Shown: positions 1 through 9,057, counted from the stretch's first letter. The stretch: 47,704 nucleotides of DNA from Alphaproteobacteria bacterium (GCA_016869215.1 VGEP01000031.1:1-47704); one strand, 5' to 3'. Made by a program: numbers and translations. Notes: a model not told the origin generated them from the sequence alone.

Positions 1-22
1 CCGCAGCAACAATACGTTTCAT
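1..22 (-). CDS. 5' fragment of a gene leaving the window
   Basis: An ATG on the minus strand at 20-22 opens a frame reading MKRIVAA before the window ends. A GAGGAG ribosome-binding site lies 8 bases upstream, complementary to ctcctc at 31-36. The lysine-arginine followed by hydrophobic residues would fit the start of a signal peptide. Nothing can be said about function. The gene would lie downstream of the EAL-domain gene ending at 142, with about 119 bases between them in which I see no hairpin with a T-run. Confidence 0.5.
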
Positions 23-141
23 AGGATCGACTCCTCAATGATGTGACGTCCCGCCCGGTTGCGAGTTTAGGATTATTCGGCGCGACATTCAAACCGGCGG
101 CGCCAGTCCCGGGGGCCGGGCTGCCCTGTGCCGGGCGCGGC

Positions 142-1767
142 TCAGGCGGCTGCGACCGGGACCGCCGGAACCGCGAGGCCCGCCGGAGCCGGGGCGGCCG
201 CCTCCTTCAGAGGCTCGATGGCTTCGAGCAACTGCAGGAACGACGGACCCGGCAGCGGCGGCGAAAACACGTAGCCCTGGGCGGCGCGGATGCCCAGTTC
301 GCGAAGCTGGACCACCTGTTCGAAACTCTCGACGCCTTCTGCGATCACGTCCATGCGCATGTTCTGGGCGAGGTCGACCAGGGTCTCGATGATCGTGTGG
401 GAGTTGCGGTCGGTGGCGATCGAATCGATGAACATCTTGTCGATCTTGATGGTGTCGACGCCGAGCTTGAGCATGTAGGACAGGCCGCTGTGGCCGGTGC
501 CGACGTCGTCGATCGCGATGCGCACGCCGAGACCCTGCAGCGCGGCCACCACCCTGCGCGTCTCGGTCAGATTGTCCAGCGGCTGGCGTTCGGTGACTTC
601 GAGCACGATCTGCGACAGCTTCAACGGCGACGTCTTGAAGATCTTGCGCACGTCACCGACGATCTCCTCGTCAGCGAAATGCCGCGCCGCCAGATTGAAG
701 CTGATCCTGAGGTTCGGCCGCTTGCCGAAGGCCGGGCCGATCTCGCGCGAGACCCGCCGCATCAGGTCGCGCGTCATCTCCAGGATCAGGCCGCTCGACT
801 CGGCAAGCGGGATGAACGCGGCCGGCGTGACGACACTGCCGTCGGACTTGCGCCAGCGGATCAGCACCTCTGCGCCGCGCAGCCGTCCGGACCGGATATC
901 GACGATCGGCTGATAGTACGGCACGAATTCGCCGGCATGCATCGCGCGCTCGAGCTCGTCGATCGGGTTGTCGCGCCGCCGCTTGGGACGAAAAAACGCG
1001 AGCGTCAGGATCAGCACCGCCAGCATGCCGCTGACCATCGCGCCGAGCAGGCGCAGGTCGTTCTGGCCTGCCGCCAGGTCGGCGCGCGACGCCGTCAACG
1101 ACGCGCGCAACCGATAGCGTCGGGAATCGCGGACCGCGGACACCAGATCGTCGGCCGGGACGTTCGCGGCCGCGGTTTCGCCCGCTCTTGCGATCACCAT
1201 GCCGCCGCGCCCGGTCAGCTGGATACGGGCGTTGAGCGGGCCGCCGTGCGGCGACACGCTGGGCACCAGCATTTCAGTGGGGATCAGCGCGGCGACACCG
1301 TTGGACTCGCCCGCGCCCGGCCGGCGCACGCGCGCCCATTGCTTGCCGCCCGATCCGAGACGGACCAGGTCCAGCAGGTGCTGCCTGCTGTCGTTCAACG
1401 GCTCGGACGAGACAATGCTCCTCGGCTCCACCGTGCTGCCGTGATCGGAGCACAACGTGCGGCCGTCAGGCGCGATGACCGAGAACTCCTTCGCAGGCGT
1501 CACTGCGAACGCCGCCTGGCGCAGCGCCTCGATGTGCGAGGCGCGGCAGCCGTCGACGCCGCGCGCGGCCAGATCGTCGAGCGCCGCCGCGGCGCGCGCA
1601 AGGCGGCCTTCCGCCAGCCCCACCGCCCGCAGGGCAGTCGAGTCCAGGTCACGAACGACTTGCTGTTCGGCGATCGCGCCGAGCCAAAGGTTCAGCGCGG
1701 CCACAGGCGGCCCCGCGAGCACCACGCCTATAACGATCGCCGCGAGATTTCGACTTCTCGGCGCCAC
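142..1767 (-). CDS. Membrane cyclic-di-GMP phosphodiesterase, CSS-motif sensor plus EAL domain (copy 1)
   Basis: Predicted to hydrolyse cyclic di-GMP at the inner membrane. One N-terminal membrane helix (about residues 8-28) is followed by a periplasmic region with two cysteines (GVDGC and LCSD) placed as in CSS-motif sensor domains, where a disulfide controls activity. A second helix (LLGAMVSGMLAVLIL) precedes a cytoplasmic EAL domain. That domain carries EVLIRW (the EAL signature as EVL), FNLAARHF, LEVTER, DDVGTGHSGLSY, IKIDKMF and AEGVESFEQ, so the metal- and substrate-binding residues look intact. No GGDEF domain is seen. The GTG at 1767 was chosen over upstream GTGs because a GGTGGGG site precedes it, the protein then aligns end to end with the paralogue at 1914-3548, and the CtrA-like box falls at the same distance in both genes. 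The frame is open to 1818. Confidence 0.85.
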   Translation of the reverse strand: MAPRSRNLAAIVIGVVLAGPPVAALNLWLGAIAEQQVVRDLDSTALRAVGLAEGRLARAAAALDDLAARGVDGCRASHIEALRQAAFAVTPAKEFSVIAPDGRTLCSDHGSTVEPRSIVSSEPLNDSRQHLLDLVRLGSGGKQWARVRRPGAGESNGVAALIPTEMLVPSVSPHGGPLNARIQLTGRGGMVIARAGETAAANVPADDLVSAVRDSRRYRLRASLTASRADLAAGQNDLRLLGAMVSGMLAVLILTLAFFRPKRRRDNPIDELERAMHAGEFVPYYQPIVDIRSGRLRGAEVLIRWRKSDGSVVTPAAFIPLAESSGLILEMTRDLMRRVSREIGPAFGKRPNLRISFNLAARHFADEEIVGDVRKIFKTSPLKLSQIVLEVTERQPLDNLTETRRVVAALQGLGVRIAIDDVGTGHSGLSYMLKLGVDTIKIDKMFIDSIATDRNSHTIIETLVDLAQNMRMDVIAEGVESFEQVVQLRELGIRAAQGYVFSPPLPGPSFLQLLEAIEPLKEAAAPAPAGLAVPAVPVAAA

Positions 1768-1808
1768 CACTACCCCACCACACGACACCCGAAGATTGCA
1801 TCGGCGGT

Positions 1809-1824
1809 GTAAAGGCACACTTAA
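1809..1824 (-). promoter_or_regulatory. CtrA-like box upstream of EAL gene 1
   Basis: On the minus strand the sequence reads TTAA, seven bases, TTTAC, one base away from the CtrA consensus TTAA-N7-TTAAC. It ends about 42 bases before the chosen start codon. A 12-base palindrome CTTAAGCTTAAG (1820-1831) overlaps it. The identical pattern GCTTAA-N5-CCTTTAC occurs before the paralogue at the same spacing, which is the main support. The regulator's identity is inferred from the motif only. Confidence 0.45.
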
Positions 1825-1913
1825 GCTTAAGCGGGCGTAAGCACGTCGGACCGGCGGGACGGGCCATCACCGTCCGTTATGGTTTCCGCTTCGTTAACGG
1901 CGATGGATCGCGG

Positions 1914-3548
1914 TCAGGCCGCGGACTTCTTGGCGGCAGTCTTGCCCGGCGCCTTTTCGGCCGGATTCGCGCCACCGGCGGACGGTTCGGCGCCCGCGAC
2001 CGGGTCCATGGCTTCGAGCAGCTTGAGGAACGACGGCGCGGGCAGCGGCGGCGCGAACGCGAAGCCCTGCGCGGCGCGGATGCCCCGGTCTCGCAGGTAG
2101 CTGACCTGGTCGAAATTCTCGACGCCCTCGGCGACGATGTCCATCCGCATGTTCTTGGCGAGATCGATCAGCGTCTCGATGATGGTCCGCGAATGGCCTT
2201 CGGTGCCGATCGCTTCGATAAAGACGCGGTCGATCTTGATGACGTCAACGCCGAGCTTGAGCAGATACGACAGGCCGCTGTGGCCGGTGCCGACGTCGTC
2301 CATGGCGACCTTGCAGCCGAGTCCTTGCAGCGCTGCAATGGTGCGGCGCATCACCCCGAGGTCGGCGATCTCGTAGCGTTCCGTCAATTCCAGAACGATC
2401 TGCGACAGCTTGATCTGCGATCCCCCGAAGATGGTGCCGACGTCGTTGAGGATCAGCGCATCGTCGAAGTGCTTCGGCGCGACGTTGAACGCCAGCGTCA
2501 GCGACGGCCGCCGCTCCATCGCGGCGCCGAGGTCGACGCAGGCCCGCTTCATCAGCGAGCGCGTGAGGTCGAGAATCATTCCGCCGGTTTCCATCAGCGG
2601 GACGAACGTTTCCGGCTCCGCGAAAGTGCCGTCGGGCTTGCGCCAGCGCACCAGCACCTCGGCGCCGATCAGCCCCCCGGTCTGGATGTCGACGACCGGA
2701 TGGTAGTAGGGCACGAACTCGTCGGCGGCGATCGCCCGCTCCATCTCGACGACCGGGTTCTCCGTCTGATTGCGCGGCAGGACCATCGCGAACAGCAGGA
2801 TGATGAGCGCGATCATCCCGCTCAACAGCATGCCGAGCCGGCGCAATTCGTCGTAGTTGGAAACCGTGGTGTTGCGCGGCATCGAGACGGTGAGGACGAG
2901 CCGGTAAGGCTGCGACCGCGCCTGCTGCAGGAACTGCGAGCCTTGCGCGTTCGCAGGGCCCGCCGCCATTCCGGATTCGCCAACCAGCGTGCCGTCCGGC
3001 AGGTTCAGGCGCGCGTAGCCGACGAGGCGGCCGTCGCGCATGGTCGGCTGCGGCAGCAGCAGGCTCGCCGGCACGATCGCAGCCAGCGTCGGCTTGTCCG
3101 GCCGGGTGCTCTTGCGGATGCGCAGGAAGTGCTCGCTATGATCGGGAATCCGAACCACGTCGAGGCCGACGTCGGGCGTGACCCGCACCGAACTCACCAC
3201 CTGCAAGCGTCCGGCGCCGGGCCCGGTGTCCGAGCAGAGGACCTGCCCGTTCGAGCCGATCAGCATCGCCTCCTTGACCGGGTCGGTGACCATCACGGTC
3301 TGGCGAAGCGCCTCGATATGCGCCGGCCGGCAGGAATCGACGCCGCGGGCCGCGAGCTTGCCCAGCGCCTCGACCGTCTTGCCGATCTGGATCTCCGTCG
3401 ATCCCATCGCCCAGGCGGCGGTCACGGAAAGCTGCTGATCGCCCTGCTTGCCGAGCCAGGCGTTAAGCATGACCATGGGGACGCCTGCGGCGGCGATCCC
3501 CAGGACGGCGGCAATCAGTTTCAGGCTGGTCCACTTCGGAAAATTCAA
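1914..3548 (-). CDS. Membrane cyclic-di-GMP phosphodiesterase, CSS-motif sensor plus EAL domain (copy 2)
   Basis: A 544-residue paralogue of the protein at 142-1767 with the same layout: N-terminal helix (about residues 9-28), periplasmic domain with cysteines in GVDSC and LCSD, second helix (MLLSGMIALIILLFAMV), then the EAL domain. Catalytic motifs are EVLVRW, FNVAPKHF, LELTERYE, DDVGTGHSGLSY, IKIDRVF and AEGVENFDQ. The C-terminus adds an Ala/Lys/Pro-rich tail. An active phosphodiesterase is therefore likely, with periplasmic redox or small-molecule input. The two genes are adjacent and co-oriented, so they look like a tandem duplication that has since diverged. Each has its own upstream region with a CtrA-like box, so they are probably separate but co-regulated transcripts. 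The ligand of the sensor domain cannot be read from sequence. Confidence 0.88.
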   Translation of the reverse strand: MNFPKWTSLKLIAAVLGIAAAGVPMVMLNAWLGKQGDQQLSVTAAWAMGSTEIQIGKTVEALGKLAARGVDSCRPAHIEALRQTVMVTDPVKEAMLIGSNGQVLCSDTGPGAGRLQVVSSVRVTPDVGLDVVRIPDHSEHFLRIRKSTRPDKPTLAAIVPASLLLPQPTMRDGRLVGYARLNLPDGTLVGESGMAAGPANAQGSQFLQQARSQPYRLVLTVSMPRNTTVSNYDELRRLGMLLSGMIALIILLFAMVLPRNQTENPVVEMERAIAADEFVPYYHPVVDIQTGGLIGAEVLVRWRKPDGTFAEPETFVPLMETGGMILDLTRSLMKRACVDLGAAMERRPSLTLAFNVAPKHFDDALILNDVGTIFGGSQIKLSQIVLELTERYEIADLGVMRRTIAALQGLGCKVAMDDVGTGHSGLSYLLKLGVDVIKIDRVFIEAIGTEGHSRTIIETLIDLAKNMRMDIVAEGVENFDQVSYLRDRGIRAAQGFAFAPPLPAPSFLKLLEAMDPVAGAEPSAGGANPAEKAPGKTAAKKSAA

Positions 3549-3894
3549 CTGCCGCCTCGCACGCTTGGCCGCACAAGATCGCGCAATCCCGTAAAGGTGG
3601 GTTTAAGCGGCGAAACCATGTTCCAGGCGGCGGTGGTTACCGAAAGATGAACCGGCGATCGCCCGGCGGCCCGGAAGCTCGGCCAATGGCCGAACAGATA
3701 GCGGCCAGCGGCCCAGCGCGAGGCCGTCGCCGCAGATCCGGCATGTGCCCATTGAAGCGCCGGGGTGCGAAGGCCAGGTGCGGACCGCCGGCGCTTGACC
3801 GCCTTCGCAAAAGCACGCCAATTTTCGCTGCAATGCTGTGGCCGGACTGCAGCAGTTGTTCCACGCCCGCGGCCAACGCAAGGGAGAGTCTCCG
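3549..3894. other. Intergenic region between divergent EAL and GST genes
   Basis: This 346-base gap separates a leftward and a rightward gene, so both promoters should be here. The leftward side holds the CtrA-like box at 3591-3606. On the rightward side TTGACC at 3795-3800 could be a -35 element, but the AT-rich stretch that follows (CCAATTTT, 3818-3825) is a poor -10. No repeat, RNA gene or convincing small gene is seen. Confidence 0.4.
3591..3606 (-). promoter_or_regulatory. CtrA-like box upstream of EAL gene 2
   Basis: The minus strand reads TTAA, seven bases (ACCCACC), TTTAC. It matches CtrA's TTAA-N7-TTAA except for one base and lies 42 bases upstream of the ATG at 3548. The matching element before EAL gene 1 shares GCTTAA and CCTTTAC at identical spacing while the bases between differ, as expected for a conserved binding site rather than simple sequence carry-over. 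Confidence 0.45.
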
Positions 3895-4572
3895 GTGAAG
3901 CTCTACATGCACCCCGTTTCGATGACGAGCCGCCCGGTGCGGCTGTTCGCGGCCGAAAACAAGATCGCCATGGACGAACAGGTCGTCGACCTGTTCACCG
4001 GCGAGCACATGCAGCCGGCCTACGCCGCGATCAACCCGAGCTGCATGGTGCCGATGCTGGAGGACGGCGACCTGCGGCTGACGGAAAGTTCGGCGATCCT
4101 GAAATATCTTGCCGACAAGATCGGCTCGCCGGCCTATCCGAAGGACCTGAAGCAACGCGCCAGGGTCAACGAGGTGATGGACTGGCTCAACACCAATTTC
4201 TACCGCGAGTGGGCCTACAATCTCTGCTATCCGCAGCTGTTCCCGCACATGAAACGCCGCAGCGACGAGGCCCAGGCCGCGACGCTGGAACACGGCCGCG
4301 ACAACGCCAAACGCTGGATGAAGGTGCTGAACGACCATTGGATCGGGCCGAACAATAATTATCTGTGCGGCAACCAGATCACCGTCGCCGATTATCTCGG
4401 CGCGTGCCTGGTCACGCTCGGCGAGGTGGTCGGGATCGACTTCGCGCCCTATCCGAACGTCAGGCGCTGGCTCGACACCATGCGCAAACTGCCGTCATGG
4501 CCCCAGGTCAACGAGGCGTTCGACGCGCTCGCAGCCTCGACCAAGGGCCAGAAATTCGTCACGCTGTCGTAG
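3895..4572 (+). CDS. Glutathione S-transferase family protein
   Basis: A 225-residue cytosolic protein with the usual GST size and two-domain fold. The N-terminal thioredoxin-like half (about 1-80) begins KLYMHPVSMTSRPVR and contains NPSCMVPMLEDGD, with the cis-proline of the glutathione site, and LTESSAILKYLADK, whose ESS contacts glutathione in the family. The C-terminal half is helical and contains ITVADYLGACLV, the N-capping motif region. The start is the GTG at 3895, which has AGGGAGAG eight bases upstream; an upstream ATG at 3838 has no such site. Likely conjugates or reduces small electrophiles, but the substrate cannot be assigned. The pirin gene starts 36 bases after it, so the two may be co-transcribed. 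Confidence 0.85.
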   Translation: MKLYMHPVSMTSRPVRLFAAENKIAMDEQVVDLFTGEHMQPAYAAINPSCMVPMLEDGDLRLTESSAILKYLADKIGSPAYPKDLKQRARVNEVMDWLNTNFYREWAYNLCYPQLFPHMKRRSDEAQAATLEHGRDNAKRWMKVLNDHWIGPNNNYLCGNQITVADYLGACLVTLGEVVGIDFAPYPNVRRWLDTMRKLPSWPQVNEAFDALAASTKGQKFVTLS

Positions 4573-4608
4573 GCGTCCGCGGGGCGGGGACGCGCACAGG
4601 AGGACACC

Positions 4609-5532
4609 ATGAGCTTCTTCCCCGGCAAGGACCCCGCCGCAGGCGACAAATACCAGTGCGACGCGATCAAGCAGGTGATCGTGCCGCGCACCGCCGATCT
4701 CGGCGAGGGCTTCATGGTTCGCCGCGCGCTGCCGTCGGTGCAGTCGCGCATGGTCGGGCCGTTCGTGTTCTTCGATCATTTCGGCCCAGCGGTGTTCAAG
4801 TCGGGCAAGGGCCTCGACGTGCGTCCGCATCCGCACATCGGGCTTGCCACCGTCACCTACCTGTTCGACGGCGAGATCATGCACCGCGACAGCCTCGGCA
4901 CCGAGGTGCCGATCGTGCCGGGCGAGGTGAACTGGATGACCGCCGGCCGCGGCATCGTGCATTCCGAGCGCACCGGGCCCGAGCGCCGCGAAAAGGGCGA
5001 CAGCCTGCACGGATTGCAGATGTGGGTCGCGTTGCCCGCCGCGAAGGAGGAGATGGAGCCGGCGTTTGCGCATCACGGCGTCGGCGACTTCCCGATGGTG
5101 CGCGACAACGGCAAGAGCGTGCGCGTCGTGCTGGGCTCGGCTTACGGCGAACGCTCGCCGGTCGCGACCACATCGGAAACGCTGTTCGCCGACGTGCACC
5201 TGAAAGCCGGCTCTTCGCTGCCGCTCGACGCCGACCATGGGGAGCGCGCGATTTATCTCCTCGACGGCGCGCTCGACATCGCGGGCGACCGCTTCGAGCC
5301 GGGACGGCTGCTGGTGTTCAAAGCAGGCGACCGCATCGCGATCCGCGCCGAGAAGGACTCGCATTTTGCGGTGTTCGGCGGCGAGCCGATGGACGGACCG
5401 CGCCACATCTGGTGGAACTTCGTATCCTCGCGCAAGGAGCGCATCGAGCAGGCCAAGGCCGAATGGACCGCGGGCCATTTCGGCAAGGTGCCGGGCGACG
5501 AGATCGAGTTCATTCCGCTGCCGTCGAAGTGA
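4609..5532 (+). CDS. Pirin family protein (cupin)
   Basis: A 307-residue protein with the two-cupin architecture of pirins. The N-terminal cupin has the metal ligands in order: H74 and H76 in RPHPHIG, then H118 and E120 in IVHSERT, so an Fe-binding site is predicted. The C-terminal cupin carries the typical GERAIYLLDG and ends with HIWWNFVSSRKERI, a pirin hallmark. Bacterial pirins have been reported as quercetinases or as redox-sensing partners of other proteins; the sequence does not decide which. The ATG at 4609 has AGGAGG-like sequence just upstream. It follows the GST gene closely and is followed after 16 bases by a small alpha/beta protein, suggesting one operon. Confidence 0.88.
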   Translation: MSFFPGKDPAAGDKYQCDAIKQVIVPRTADLGEGFMVRRALPSVQSRMVGPFVFFDHFGPAVFKSGKGLDVRPHPHIGLATVTYLFDGEIMHRDSLGTEVPIVPGEVNWMTAGRGIVHSERTGPERREKGDSLHGLQMWVALPAAKEEMEPAFAHHGVGDFPMVRDNGKSVRVVLGSAYGERSPVATTSETLFADVHLKAGSSLPLDADHGERAIYLLDGALDIAGDRFEPGRLLVFKAGDRIAIRAEKDSHFAVFGGEPMDGPRHIWWNFVSSRKERIEQAKAEWTAGHFGKVPGDEIEFIPLPSK

Positions 5533-5548
5533 ACCGGGCAACGCGCGC

Positions 5549-6091
5549 ATGACCTTCGTCTACATCGTCCGCTGCAACTTCACCGCGCCCGACCGCGAGC
5601 AGGCCTGGAACGATTGGTACAGCGGCCCCAAGATCGCGCAGATGCTGCGCAACCCGATGTTCCTGTCGTGCCAGCGCTTCCGCCGCGTCTCGGGCGAAGG
5701 CCGCGGCTATCTCGCGCTGTGGACGATGGAAGGCCCCGAGGCGCTGCGCACACCGGATTACCTGTCGCAATGGGGCTTCTCGGAATGGACGCCGCTGATC
5801 GTGGACTGGAGCCGGGACTTGTTCGACGGCGGCGCGGCGGAGGCGCAGTCCTTCGCGGTCCCGCGCAACGGCGCGCTGCGCGTGATTGCATTCGACGGCA
5901 TGAGCGAGCCGGACGCGCGCCGCGAGCGTGATGCGCTCGCCACACCGGAACAGCAGATGCGGTGGCTTCCGATTGCCGGTCTCGATCGGCACACGCCGCT
6001 GATCGGTTTGCAGGTTCTTGCCGGGCCGCCGCGCGCCGATGCGGCAGCGGGCGCGATCTACCGGCCGATTTCCGATTTTCACCGCGCCTGA
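5549..6091 (+). CDS. Conserved protein of unknown function, possible dimeric alpha-beta barrel
   Basis: A 180-residue soluble protein beginning MTFVYIVRCNFTAPDREQAW. The first hundred residues alternate predicted strands and helices with aromatic and arginine-rich stretches (WNDWYSGPKIAQML, CQRFRRV, GYLALWTMEG), recalling EthD/Dabb-like dimeric barrels; this is a resemblance, not an assignment. It starts 16 bases after the pirin stop and shares its direction, so it is probably the last gene of a GST-pirin operon. No signal peptide and no catalytic motif are visible. It converges on the next gene with only ten bases between the stops. Confidence 0.7.
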   Translation: MTFVYIVRCNFTAPDREQAWNDWYSGPKIAQMLRNPMFLSCQRFRRVSGEGRGYLALWTMEGPEALRTPDYLSQWGFSEWTPLIVDWSRDLFDGGAAEAQSFAVPRNGALRVIAFDGMSEPDARRERDALATPEQQMRWLPIAGLDRHTPLIGLQVLAGPPRADAAAGAIYRPISDFHRA

Positions 6092-6101
6092 TGCCGGCCG
6101 C

Positions 6102-6533
6102 TCACTTGAACGAATAGCCGTCCGGGCGGACCGTGACCGTGCGCTTCTCGCGCTTGCCGTCGCGCCTGGTGATCGCGACCGGCATGGTCCAGTTGCCTTT
6201 CATGGCGAACTTCGGCGACGGCGTAATCACCGACGCGATGCCGATCTCCTTCACCTCCACCGAGCGTTGGAGGCGATACTCGCGCTTGTCCTGGTCGAGC
6301 ACGATCCACTGGATGAACAGCCTGGCGATGACGTGCTCGAAGCCGCCCGAGGTGACGAGCACGCGGTAGAAGCCTTCGTCGTTGCCGCGCTCCCAGTGCC
6401 CGCCCGACTGCACCGAATGCACGCTCGCGGGCGTGCCTTGCGCGTCCTTCGGACCGTAATCCTGCGCGGTCGAATATCCCGCCATGCAGATGAACAGAGC
6501 GGCAGCGACCGCGGCTTTCGACAGGAGCGTCAT
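6102..6533 (-). CDS. Small exported protein of unknown function
   Basis: A 143-residue protein with a clear signal peptide: MTLLSKAAVAAALFICMAGYSTAQ, likely cut after STA. The mature part is beta-rich (FYRVLVTSGGFEHVIARLFI, RKRTVTV-type strands) and ends GYSFK. No enzyme motif is seen. The ATG at 6533 is chosen because CAGGGAGA lies seven bases upstream and it places the signal peptide at the N-terminus; the frame is open a further 42 codons upstream but those residues are Pro/Arg-rich and unlike a leader. Periplasmic location is inferred from the leader. Confidence 0.7.
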   Translation of the reverse strand: MTLLSKAAVAAALFICMAGYSTAQDYGPKDAQGTPASVHSVQSGGHWERGNDEGFYRVLVTSGGFEHVIARLFIQWIVLDQDKREYRLQRSVEVKEIGIASVITPSPKFAMKGNWTMPVAITRRDGKREKRTVTVRPDGYSFK

Positions 6534-6685
6534 GCAGATCTCCCTGGAGCGGGCGTCCGGACGGTCGAATTCTAGCGGCGGCGCGAGCGCCGCGCAGCAT
6601 TGAACCCGATTCGGAATTCCCGCGACCAATTCCGGCGGTGCGGGACTATCGCGCGGCAAATCACGAGACGGGAGTGGCGATCGCC

Positions 6686-7246
6686 ATGGCAGTCACACTG
6701 GCAAAGCTGAAAGCGGATGTGAAAGCCCGCGACATGCTGTCGTCGTTCGACCTCCGGGTCGCGGGCGACAATGCCGATCCGCCGTGGTTCGACACCGCGC
6801 CGCTTGCACCGTTCGAGATCGTCGCAACAAAAGGCGCGGGCTGCATCTACGCGCTGACCGGCCCGCACGAACACGTGTTGTTCGTGACGTCGGAGGGACA
6901 GGCCTCGCTGATCGCCGCCTCGTTGCAGGAATGCCTCGAACTGGTGATCGCGCATCCCTATTGGGAGGACGCCCTGCGCTCATCCGGGGGCGACCTCGAA
7001 ACCCTGCGCGGGCTGCTGGGCGAAGACGCCGGCGATTTCGAAGACGAAATCCTCGACGACAACCCGGAAATCGAGGATTACCGCCCGCTGCTGCGGAAGC
7101 GGCTCGGACTGCGCGAACCGGCCGACGCCGCGCAATCGTTGCTGCACGCCGTCACGACGCTTGGCGCGGGTATCAACCTGAAGGTCCGCGCATCCGACGG
7201 CCATCCGTGCGAGCCGCTGATCGGCGTCTCGTCCGGAACGCCCTGA
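6686..7246 (+). CDS. Conserved protein of unknown function
   Basis: A 186-residue cytosolic protein, acidic in its middle (EDAGDFEDEILDDNPEIEDY). I do not recognise the family. The section GCIYALTGPHEHVLFVTSEGQASLIAASLQECL, described here by its ends GCIYAL and LQECL, vaguely resembles SMI1/KNR4-type (SUKH) domains, but no diagnostic tryptophan-glycine pattern is present, so the link is weak. The ATG at 6686 has GGAG at 6671-6674 upstream; a GTG at 6638 in the same frame is the alternative. It stands alone, divergent from the exported protein gene and convergent with aspS, whose stop is 14 bases away. Confidence 0.6.
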   Translation: MAVTLAKLKADVKARDMLSSFDLRVAGDNADPPWFDTAPLAPFEIVATKGAGCIYALTGPHEHVLFVTSEGQASLIAASLQECLELVIAHPYWEDALRSSGGDLETLRGLLGEDAGDFEDEILDDNPEIEDYRPLLRKRLGLREPADAAQSLLHAVTTLGAGINLKVRASDGHPCEPLIGVSSGTP

Positions 7247-7260
7247 CGCCGGCCGAACGG

Positions 7261-9057
7261 CTACTTCTCCGGCAAATTCAGCCGGATGTGCAGCTCACGA
7301 AGCTGTTTTGGCGTCACCTCCGACGGCGCGCCCATCAGGAGGTCCTCGGCGCGCTGGTTCATCGGGAACAGCACCACCTCGCGCAAATTCTCCTCGCCGC
7401 ACAAGAGCATCACGATGCGGTCGATGCCGGGCGCAATGCCGCCGTGCGGCGGCGCGCCGAGCGACAGCGCGCGCAGCATGCCGCCGAACTTCGCCTCCAG
7501 CACGTCCTCGCCGTAGCCCGCAATCGCAAAGGCCTTCTTCATCACGTCGGGACGGTGATTGCGGATCGCGCCCGACGACAGCTCCACGCCGTTGCAGACG
7601 ATGTCGTACTGGATCGCCTTCAGGCCCAGGATCGTGTCGCGGTCGTTCGGATCGAGCTTGAGGAACGCATCCGGCTCGATGTTCGGCATCGAGAACGGGT
7701 TGTGCGAGAAGTCGATCTTCTTCTCTTCCTCGTTCCATTCGAACATGGGGAAGTCGACAATCCAGCACAGTTCGAACCGGCCCTTGTCGATCAGGCCGAG
7801 TTCTTCGCCCACTTTCGTGCGCGCGGGGCCGGCGAACTTCACAAACTGCTCCGGCTTGCCGGCGATGAAGAAGCAGGCGTCGCCGATGCCGAGCTTCATC
7901 TGGTCGGCGATGATCTTGGTGCGCTCGGGCCCGATGTTGCGGGCGAGCGGACCCGCGCCGCCCTCCTCGCCCTCACGCCAGAAGATGTAGCCGAGCCCCG
8001 GCTGGCCCTCCTGCTGCGCCCATGAATTCATGCGGTCGCAGAACGCGCGGTTGCCGCCCTTCGGCGCCGGAATTGCCCAGACCTCGACCTTGGGATCGGC
8101 CGCAATCATGCCGGCGAAAATCTTGAAGCCGGAATCGCGGAACGCCTCGGTGACGTTCTGCATCGTCAGCGGATTGCGGAGATCCGGCTTGTCGCTGCCG
8201 TATTTCCGCATCGCCTCCGCAAAGGGGATCATCGGAAACTTCGGCGTCACCGCCCGGCCGTTCGCGAACTCCTCGAACACGCCCTTGATCACCGGCTCGA
8301 CCGCGTCGAACACGTCCTGCTGGGTGACGAAGCTCATTTCGAGATCGAGCTGATAAAATTCTCCGGGAGAACGATCGGCGCGGGCGTCCTCGTCGCGGAA
8401 GCAGGGCGCGATCTGGAAGTAGCGGTCGAAGCCCGACACCATGATCAATTGCTTGAACTGCTGCGGGGCCTGCGGCAGCGCGTAGAACTTGCCGGGATGG
8501 ATGCGCGACGGCACGAGGTAGTCGCGCGCGCCCTCCGGCGACGACGCGGTCAGGATCGGCGTCTGGAATTCGAAGAAGCCCTGCTCCTTCATGCGGCGGC
8601 GGATCGAGTCGATGACCGCGCCGCGCATCATGATGTTGTTGTGCAGGCGCTCGCGGCGCAGGTCGAGGAACCGGTACTTGAGCCTGGTTTCCTCGGGATA
8701 TTCCTGATCGCCGAACACCGGCATCGGCAGATCGCCCGCCGGACCCAGGACCTCGATTTCGGAGATATAGACCTCGACCTGTCCGGTCGGCAGGTCGGCG
8801 TTTTCCGTACCGCCGGGCCTGCGGCGCACCTTGCCGTCGATCCGCACCACCCATTCCGAGCGAAGTGTCTCGGCCGTCTTGAACGCCGGGCTGTCCGGAT
8901 CGGCCACCACTTGGGTCAGCCCGTAGTGGTCGCGCAGGTCGATGAACAGCACGCCGCCGTGGTCGCGGATGCGGTGGCACCAGCCGGAAAGCCGGACGTC
9001 CTTGCCGATGTCGCTGTCGCGGAGTTGGCCGCAGGTGTGGGTGCGGTAGCGGTGCAT
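7261..9057 (-). CDS. aspS: Aspartyl-tRNA synthetase
   Basis: Charges tRNA-Asp (and probably tRNA-Asn, as in bacteria that use the amidotransferase route) with aspartate. 598 residues is the normal bacterial length. An OB-fold anticodon-binding domain (about 1-110; [19 protein letters not shown]) is followed by the class II core with motif 2 ([21 protein letters not shown]), the bacterial GAD insertion domain (about 290-420) and motif 3 ([14 protein letters not shown]). The start [10 protein letters not shown] at 9057 matches the conserved N-terminus; a longer frame to 9144 exists but is not conserved in character. A weak ACAGG lies seven bases before the ATG. Whether it is non-discriminating cannot be read here without gatCAB in view. 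Confidence 0.96.
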   Translation of the reverse strand: MHRYRTHTCGQLRDSDIGKDVRLSGWCHRIRDHGGVLFIDLRDHYGLTQVVADPDSPAFKTAETLRSEWVVRIDGKVRRRPGGTENADLPTGQVEVYISEIEVLGPAGDLPMPVFGDQEYPEETRLKYRFLDLRRERLHNNIMMRGAVIDSIRRRMKEQGFFEFQTPILTASSPEGARDYLVPSRIHPGKFYALPQAPQQFKQLIMVSGFDRYFQIAPCFRDEDARADRSPGEFYQLDLEMSFVTQQDVFDAVEPVIKGVFEEFANGRAVTPKFPMIPFAEAMRKYGSDKPDLRNPLTMQNVTEAFRDSGFKIFAGMIAADPKVEVWAIPAPKGGNRAFCDRMNSWAQQEGQPGLGYIFWREGEEGGAGPLARNIGPERTKIIADQMKLGIGDACFFIAGKPEQFVKFAGPARTKVGEELGLIDKGRFELCWIVDFPMFEWNEEEKKIDFSHNPFSMPNIEPDAFLKLDPNDRDTILGLKAIQYDIVCNGVELSSGAIRNHRPDVMKKAFAIAGYGEDVLEAKFGGMLRALSLGAPPHGGIAPGIDRIVMLLCGEENLREVVLFPMNQRAEDLLMGAPSEVTPKQLRELHIRLNLPEK

